A stretch of 64,000 nucleotides of DNA from Struthidea cinerea (taxonomy: Eukaryota > Chordata > Aves > Passeriformes > Corcoracidae). Below are positions 54,401-63,400 of this stretch, in pieces (position 1 is the stretch's first letter; each line of letters opens with the position of its first letter). Location of the stretch: the NCBI GenBank assembly GCA_013397865.1, contig VZTI01003405.1:250360-314359 (forward strand), written 5' to 3'. The notes beneath the pieces are model-generated. The model was not told where the DNA came from and did no database searches. It was given only the letters and a program-made list of their open reading frames with translations. The translations under genes and the position numbers were made by a program.

Positions 54401-57400
54401 CATTTCCAAGCAGGTGAACACCTCGGTGTGTTTGTGAGGGGTGAGTGTTGCTTGCAGCTCCTCAGTGCCTTGATCCATTGCAAGGTCAGACACATCCAGT
54501 CCTGTCTGTGGCCTCTGGCCATTGCTGAGGTCAGTGAGGCTCTTAAATGCGGCTCTGGAGTTGTGAGCCCAGTCACTGGGGAGTTAGTGCTGCCTCCAGG
54601 CTGGGACTTGGCTGATGATGCTGATTACAGAGGCTGACTCCACGCACCAGGGCTGGGCCTGTTTCTTGGTGGATGAATCATGGAGTCACAGAATGCTTTG
54701 AGTGGAAGGAACCGGAAAGACCCCCCCAGTTCCACTCCTTCCACTGTCCCAGGCTGCTCCAAGCCCCATCCAGCCTGGCCTTGGACACTTCCAGGGATCC
54801 AGGGGCAGCCACAGCTGCTCTGGGCACCCTGTGCCAGGGCCTGCCCACCCTCCCAGGGAACAATTCCTTCCTAATATCCCATCTAAACCTACTCTTCTCT
54901 TAGTTTGAAGCCATTGCCCCTTGTCCTGGCACTCCAGCCCCTTGTAAAGAGTCTCTCTCCATCTTCCTTGCAGGCTCCCTTCGGGTCCTGGAAGGCCACA
55001 GTGAGGTCACCCCAAAGCTTCTCTATTCCAGGCTGAGCAATCCCAGCTCTCCCAGCCTTTCCTCCCAGCAGAGCTGCTCCGTCCCTCTGGGCTCACTCCA
55101 TCAGTGATGTCCTGGTGTGCAAACACACTAAAACTGCATTGTCCTGTCCTCCAAAAGCTGGGTGGAAGCTTCAGATGCCCTGGCTGAATGCAGAGTAACT
55201 AAATGCCTTTTTACCAATGCTTTTTTTCCCCCTTTAATCCCAGAAAGTGCTGTTCTCCCTGGGTGGATCCTTCCTGTACTACGCTGACCGGTTCAAGCTG
55301 TACAGTGCCTTCTGTGCCAGCCACACGAAAGTCCCCAAAGTCCTGGTGAAAGGTAAGAGCCCCTTCCAGAGCTGTCACAGCCACACGTTGGTTGTGGTCA
55401 CTGCACCCCAAACCTCTCAGGGCAGGACTGGGGGCACACGTGTGCCTGGCTGCTGTCCAGGAGCCCTTGGAGTAGGGAGTTAAGTCTGCAGAGGCCGTGG
55501 ATGTTGTGGGACCACCCTGTGGTGACGCCTGAGCAGCTCATTACAAGAGGTGCTTGCAGTTTTTCTCTCCCCACACATTTTTTATTCTCCCTTGCCACGT
55601 TTGGTTTGTTTTCAGTCACGTGGGAAGATTTCCTGAATGGGAATCACATCGTGGCTCTGTGCTGATGGGTCACAGTGTGCTCTGGAACCAGGAGTGGTGG
55701 CTCTGTGGTGACCTCTGGATCCTCCTGGGGTTTGTGCCAGGAATCCTTGCTGGTGGCAATGCCATGGAAGCCCCGGCCAATGTGGTGGAACACTGGCAGC
55801 CACTAGGAGAGGATCAGCCTGGGAGAATGTTTTATGGAAGCTGTTGAAATATTGTAGCTCTCTCTCCCCTCTCTCCTTCCTCTTGCCTTCATCCCACTCT
55901 GCCTGAGCAGTTTCCATGTCGGAATTCCTAGCAGAGCTTGGCTTGCTGAGTTGTTGATGAAAGACCTGTGGTCTGGCTCCTGGGCCAGCCTGCCTCGCAG
56001 GGAGGTGTTTTCCCTGTGGAAGTGTTAATCTCCTGGAGTTACCAGTGCCTCATGCAATTCCTTTTTGGCCAAGACATTAAACAAACAAATGGTTCCAGTT
56101 GTAGCAGCAATGCCATTGAGGGAGGAACTCTTACTTTTCAAAGAACATCTGGATGTTTGACAGTCAAAAATTTGGGGGTTTTTTGTTTCTTGGTTGGTTT
56201 GGGGGGTGGGGGTTGGTATGTTTTTTTCTGTGCACTTTTTCTTTTTTAATTTCTGCTTGTAAACTTTTATTCCCTGTGCTGCAAAGAATACTTGGCAGCT
56301 CCGTGGAATACATAAATAAATGATTTGTTGCCAGTCACATTCCTGCTTTCTTTTGGCGTTATTTTATTGGACCCTGATGTTAAAGCTGTAGACTAGGTAG
56401 ATCTGGTTATTTTGCTTTTCTTTTCCATTGCTGACTGTGTTTATAAATGAGAAAGTGTTGTACTTGAATTATGGCACAAACAGAACTTAGAATTCCATTC
56501 CAGAGATAAATCTCTTCAAAAGCCTGGGAGTGTATTTCAGGTGTCACTGGGTGTCCTCAGCTGAGGTGCAGGTGGCTTTTGGATTTGAAACTCAAGTTGC
56601 TTTACTGAAATCAGGTGACTGTCTGCAAAACCACCCCCCGCCCCAGCAGGGGACATGACTCCAATAAAAGCAATTGTGTGGAATTGCTCCTGCACTGAAT
56701 AATTTGTATGTCTATAAATATCACCTCCTCCTTCCTTCCCTCCTTATGCTCCAGTGGAGGGAGCAACAGAGAAAATGGCAATTTTATAAATTCAGTTGCA
56801 GTCAGGTAGAAAAGATGATGGCAGCCAGGTGTCCAGTCTGCCTGTGCTCCCAGGATCTGGTGCATTAGCCTCAGTTTACTGCTCCTGCCTCTCACTAGCT
56901 CCTGATGTTGTTGTGACTCAGTGCTGCATTTTAAGGTTTAGTGAGGTAACAAGAACCAGACCTGCCAATATTGTGCGTGCACCTGGGCTTAGAAGCAGTG
57001 ACTTCTCACAAATGTCCAATTTGAGACTTTGTTTAAAGGGAACAGGTGATTAAAACAGTTTGTGCTGCTCTAAAATAGTTGCCAGGCCAGAAGTACTTAC
57101 TGCTGTCTGCAGCTCCTCCCGAGGGGCAGCTCTGATCTCTGATCTCTGCTCCCTGGGACAGGGACAGGACCCAGGGAATGGCTGGAGCTGTGTCAGGGCA
57201 GGGGTAGAAGGGATATCAGGGAAAGGCTCTTCCCCCAGAGGGTGCTGGGCACTGCCCAGGCTCCCCAGGGAATGGGCACGGCCCCGAGGCTGCCAGAGCT
57301 CCAGGAGCCTTTGGACAGCGCTGCCAGGGATGCCCGGGGTGGGGTTGTTGGGGTGTCTGTGCAGGGCCAGGGGTTGGACTGGGTGGTCCTTGTGGGGCCC

Positions 57401-60400
57401 TTCCCACTCGGGAAATTCTGTCATGGATAGTGAAATTAAAAATTGCCTGTGCTGGAGGTGGATGCCTGCTGTGAAATCCTAAATAGCACATCCGGGGAGA
57501 GTGTCAGTGACTCAGATCCTGGAGGGCGTAAATCTAATTCTGCCGGCCCAATAAATCTGCACTTCCTTGCAAAATGTCTCTGGATAAACCAATTTAAACC
57601 TGGAAAAGTCACCTTCTCAGGGCAGCAGTTACGATTTTTGATTGATCCCATGGCTTCATTTGAATCTTGCAGCCAAGACAGACACTGCTTTCAAGGCGTT
57701 CCTGGATGCCCAGAACCCGCGCCGGCAGCACTCCTCCACACTGGAGTCTTACCTCATCAAACCCATCCAGAGGATACTCAAATACCCGCTCCTGCTCAAG
57801 GAGCTCTTTGCTCTCACTGATGTGGACAGTGAAGAACATTATCACCTTGATGGTAAGGAGTTAACCCCACCTTTCTCTGGTTCACCTCTGCTCTGGAGCC
57901 CTCCTCCCTCCCTTCCTCTCGGAGGATTAAAATTGCCTGTGCTCACCCTCTGTCTCTCTCTCTCTCTTCCAGTGGCCATCAAAACGATGAACAAAGTTGC
58001 CAGCCACATTAATGAAATGCAGAAAATCCATGAAGAGTATGGGGCAGTGTTTGACCAACTCATAGCAGAACAAACAGGGGAGAAAAAAGAGGTAACACAC
58101 AATCAGATTCAGAGAGGAAAAGGAAAAGTCAGTGTGGTGCCTGTTAAACTGGATCCAGCGTTTACCTTTCCTGCTGTGCCACTGAAGTAGATCCTGGTGC
58201 AAACAGATAAATCCCAGCTCAATTCAAGACTTGAATTGAATTCAATCCAGACTTCACTGAGGGGAGGGTGGAGGGGTGAGGTAACATCCCCTGGCCTGGG
58301 GATGGCCCTCAGTTTGTCACTCTGGGGGACCATAAGGAGAAAGGTCTGGTTGCTGCATCCCCCAGCAGCTGGGAACTCCTGTATTAGTCTGTTCCCAGCA
58401 ATGTGTCCACAGAGGAGCCTTCGGGCAAAGTCAAGAGCCACAGCAACTGTGGGGAGGGAGTGCTTTGGCCACTGCACCTGATGCAGTCTCTGAACTTCAC
58501 CCCAAACTGAGTATGTGCTTCAATGTTCAAACAAAATGCAAAGAAACTGGTAGGGAGAAAGATGGGTAAAGGGGAAGAAAAGGCAAAGAAAACATCTGGG
58601 TTTACCCCTGTCTTCCAAGGGCTGTACTCTAACTTACCCTAATTTATGCTCATTAGTTAAGGGTTTACATGCATCCGTTGCTAAACGTCCCAGTCTGTTT
58701 GCACATGTTTGCAGTCAGCTGATGAAATACTCCAGAAGTTCGCTGGGGGGAAAATTTTGTTCAGGACTAGACTTCAGGCAAGTGTTCTTGAGCTGAAAAC
58801 TCACATCAGATCTCTTGAGCTGATTAAAACCCTTGCCTTTGTGCATGTGTTGGTGTTGGCAGGTCGCCGACCTTTCCATGGGGGACTTGCTCTTGCATAA
58901 CACAGTGATATGGCTGAACCCTCCTGCTTCCCTGGGCAAGTGGAAGAAGGAACCTGAGCTGGCAGCATTTGGTTTGTATCCCAGGACTTTAATTTCACAT
59001 GTCCAAAAGCCTGTCAGCTGTGCCTTAGCAGATACTGGAAGTAACTGAACATAACCTTGCCCAAGGTTGGCTGGAACTTGAGCATGGGTTTGTCTCTTTG
59101 CTGCAGTGCTCAGTTCTGCTCTCTGGTAGTTTTTCCAACCCTCCTTTCCTGGCTCAGGTGAAAGGTTTGTGTGCTTGGGAATAGAGGAGACCCATTCCCA
59201 GCCTTATGGACTCTCTTGAGGAGAGGCAGTGGGAGCTGGGCCTGGTCAGTGTGGGGAAGGGAAGGCTGAGAGGGAATCCATCAATCCACACAGATGTCCC
59301 CTCAGTCCACACAGATGTCCCCTCAACCCACACAAATGTCCCCTCAACCCACACAAATGTCCCCAGGGGCTGTCAGAGGACGGTGCCAGACTCTGCTCAG
59401 TGGTGCCAGTGACAGGATGAGGGGCAATGGCCATGAACTGAAACACAACAAGTTCCACCTCAGCCTGAGGGAGGATTTCTGTCCATGGAGGGGGCAGAGC
59501 CCCGGAACAGCTGCCCAGGGAGGGTGTGGGGTCTCCCTCTCTGGAGACATCCCTAAAATCCAAACTCCTGTGTCACCTGCTCCAGGTGACCCTGCCTTGG
59601 CAGGGGGGTGGGACTGGGTGATCTCCAGAGGTCCCTTCCAACCCCAACCATCCCGGGATTCTGGGATTCTGTGACTCCATGGCTTTTGTCTCTAACTTTC
59701 TCCTCCAGTGTTCAAAACTGCCGTGGTCCTTGTGTACAAGGATGGTTCCAAACAGAAGAAGAAACTCGTAAGTTTGCAGGGACTGTTTGGGTGATGCCGT
59801 GGGCGTTTCTGGGGCTATGATGGAGCTTTGCTTTCCACAAAGCGGAGCTGGAATGCGCTCTGCCGTGTGTGGTCCCTGGTGTCTGAGGAGCTGGGGGGGC
59901 ACGGCAAGCATTCCTTTATCCTTTGCCATGCCTGCCACATCCATTCCCTGCTCTGGGGTGGATTGTCAGGGATGAAGATGTCACTGTGAATGTGTCTCTT
60001 GGCTTTGATTCTTTGGTCAGTGTGCGTGAGTGTCTGAGAGCTAATTAATGTCTGTCACCTCATACAGTGCCCTGGGTGTTGTGTGCCACCAGGAAAGTGC
60101 TAGCTGCTCTCAGCTACATCAGGAGTGGCTCAGGGATCCCTCTGGAGTTTGGGATTCCAAGTTAAAGCCGAGCTTGGCAGTGCTACAGCAGGGGCACGGT
60201 TTATAGTGATAGAGGGAAACTTGTGATCCCTACCTGTGGCATAAACCAGAGAGGGATTTGAGGTGCCTGCATGGGGAAAGGCAGCTGGCACAGGATGGCT
60301 TCAGAGTGAAAAGCAAAACTCCGATGTGTTCCCGAGTGTGTGTGCACCCAGGGCTGGGCTGGGTGACTTTGGGGGGCGTTGCTGAGAGCTGATGGGCCCT

Positions 60401-63400
60401 AGGGCTGCTTCAGTCCAGATTTCAGCAAGGTCTCCACAGAGAGGCCCCTCAGGGAGGTGTCGGGATGAGAAAATGAGGATTGCAGCAGGTCTGTAGCTGG
60501 GAGCCCTCAGCGCAGAGCTCAGGACTGTCTGCCTGCCCCGGGGTGTCTGGTTTCCTGACAGTGTTTGAAATCCTTCCAGGGAGGATCACATAGAGCCTCA
60601 ATTTATGAAGACTGGGATCCGTTCCGGTTTCGCCACATGATCCCTTTGGAAGCGCTGCAGGTCCGGGCCCTGGCCAGTGCAGGTAATGTTCCAGGCAGGA
60701 ATCTGGCAGGGCTTGAAGGTGTGGGCTGGGGGCCTTCACTCGTTATGCAGTAAATACTTGGGAGTTAAATGTGAGGGTAGACATGAAGTTCTGCTTGGTT
60801 TTCCCTTTAGATGCAGAGACCAATTCTGTGTGTGAGATTGTCCATGTCAAATCTGAGTCTGAGGGCAGGCCAGAAAGGACATTTCACCTTTGCTGTAGGT
60901 AAGTGGGTTTCCCTGTTTTCCATGGCAGCTGCATCTCTGCATCCCTGCTTGCCCGTGTCTTTCCTTTGAGGCAGTCTGGGAGCAGCCAGTAGGGAGAGCG
61001 GGGAGAGGGCGTTAAAGCCTTAATTTTGGAAAGGTAGAATTGTGTACAGTCTCTGAAAATGAAGGCATAGAACTTGATCAGCTTTGTACCTTTATGGGGA
61101 AACCCTTACTGCGATTTTCCAGTTAAACTCCACCACTGGATCTTTATGGCAGCTGTTGTGTTCAGCTGGTTCCTTTCATGGCACCAGGTCCCAACTTCTG
61201 CTCTTGGGACACTGCCTTTCCTTAAATAAACATCCATTGCTGGGATGGTGGTTGCCCTGGTGTGTTTTAGAGTTCAAGTGAGAAGCTGGAATGCAAGTTC
61301 CTCAGGATCCAACAGAGCTGATGCCAAGCCAGTTCCTCCTTCTAGGAAGAGCTGCAGGAGCTGTGCTTGGGTTGTGTGTGCAGGGACAGATTGAGTGAGC
61401 ACCACGGGTCAGCTGGACGTGTGCTGGACACAGCCAGGTGTGGGTGGCACTGCCAGAAAAGGAAACCTTGAGAGGGCTGAAAGGCTGGATGTTCTATTGA
61501 TGAACTGGGTGTTGGTTTCCTTGGATGCCCACTGCAGTGACCATGGATTTAGCTTTGCTTTGAAAGTCCCGAGTTCAGTGGAGTCTTCTCTGGGGAAGCG
61601 CCTGCCGGTCGATTTGCACTGTTTTAAGTCACAGAACTGGCCATTATTTACCTCATTTACAGCGAGCCTTTAGCAGTTCCCGAGGGGTAACTCTGCCTTT
61701 TGTATTCCCACCTCTTTTTCAGCTCACCAGAACACAGGAAGGACTTTCTGAAGGCAGTGCACTCCATCCTGCGGGACAAACACAGAAGACAGCTCCTTAA
61801 AACCGAAAGTTTGCCCTCATCCCAGCAATATGTTCCTTTTGGTGGGAAAAGATTGTGTGCTCTAAAAGGTGCAAGGCCAGCCATGAACAGGGCAGGTACT
61901 GTAGGGCTACAGACTTTCAAGATCCCAGTAACCCCAGCGCCGTTGTAGGACATGTGGCGGTGTCTGTCACTTGTATATTAGGATTAGCACTCTCTCCTGT
62001 GTATGTAAAAACTGCTGGTTTTCCATGCTTCACTTCCTTGAGAGCCTTAAATTGCCCCTATTTACCTTGCTTTGCACTCGAGGCTCAGCTTCAGAGCGGT
62101 GCTTCTGGCACGGAAGGGAAGTGGGATTCCTGGCAGTACCGATTGGCTGTGCACTTTAGTCTGAACTGGGTTCAGCTGAACAGAGCAGGAGCTGCGTGTT
62201 TCTTAAAAGCCTGTACAGAATTGTGAGGTAACCCGAGCACTTTTGAACTGAAATGCACAAGGAGAAACAGCTCCCCTGAGCTTGGTTTGAAGGGGCAGCC
62301 GTGGGTGTCCTCCACCTGAGCCTTTTCAGCTCAGTTGCTGAAGGGCACATGCTCCTCCTTCCCACATTTGGAGAAGCGTGCACTTGATGCTCTTATTTTT
62401 GTAATGGCCTGTCCTAAACCATGGATTTTCCTTTTCAGTTGACTTCAGGCAAAAGCAGTGAGAAAATCCCAGGGAAAAGCAGGTTTTCATTTTCAGAACT
62501 CTAGATGATGGAGGGAAGGAACATTTGCTTCCAACTGCAAAGTACACGGCAGCGCTGCGTGTTTTGTTCTGGTCTGTTGTTTATTTCTTGTTCTGCTCTG
62601 TAGATCCAGCACTGTAGACAACCAGGCTTTCTGCTCCTCCTCTGACCAGGGCAGGCCAGACCAACACCAGCTGAGCCCAGCTTCTCACTCGGGATGCTGC
62701 TGGCCCTCTGCCTCACAGAGTGTGAGGAGGGGCAGTCCAAGGAGGGCCAAACCCCACAGCGCTGCTTCCATCGGCCTCTGGGGCCAGCCTGCTGGAGAGG
62801 CCAGACCTCCTTTCAGTTTGGCTCCGTGGGGCATTTGCACGAGGAATTCTGCAGGGGTTAAAATCCCACCTTGGAGTCCAGACCTCTCCCTACAGACAAA
62901 ATTTGCAGCTGCTGAGCTGTCGTACTTAATGCACCTTGTGAGGCTCAGGGACATTGAAATGTGACCCTAACCCCAAGGCAGAGCTGGATAAATCCGTCCT
63001 GCAGGTGCTGAGGTGCCGTTCAGTGCAAGGGGACAAACTGCAACCTCAGAGCTCTGTGTGTGCCCCTGAAACACCGTGGTGCCTGCAGGGCCTCCAGCTG
63101 CAGGATTTGCCCCTGCTTGGCCTCAGGAGCCTCTTGGGAAGGTGTTCTGACACAGAAGATGGGGATTTGCTAACTGGGCCAGTTACTGAGTAGATGCTGA
63201 GGAAGGAATTTCTGATAGTTTTTCTGGGTTTGGGGGTTTTTTCCCTCGCCCAGTAGGGAGGAAGTGAGGAAAGGAGTAGCAGCGCCTGGACAGGGAACTT
63301 AATTCCCTGTAAATAACGCAGCATCTTCAGCGCTGAGGTGGCCGCTGGGAAAGCAGTAGCGTTGCTCCAGCCCAGACACATTTCCCCCTCCGAGGCGTGA

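Larger units (their letters stand above)
53190..55243 (+). other. Intron
   Basis: Phase 0 intron. Contains an AAT microsatellite (53840-53897) and a minus-oriented CR1 (54678-55095) that ends about 150 bases before the next exon. Nothing else recognised. Confidence 0.87.
58972..59708 (+). other. Intron largely occupied by a CR1
   Basis: Phase 1 intron of 737 bases. About two thirds of it (59205-59690) is a plus-oriented CR1 copy containing a 21-bp minisatellite; the CR1 end lies within 20 bases of the acceptor. Confidence 0.88.

Noticed and set aside
57949..57970. CT run as an independent microsatellite
   Set aside because: It serves as the pyrimidine tract of the acceptor of the last DH exon, so it is reported as part of that splice site.
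58715..58862. Possible 5' extension of the 58863 exon using the acceptor-like cag at 58714
   Set aside because: The extension is 148 bases and the open frame through it does not match the frame of the following TIAM1 exon.
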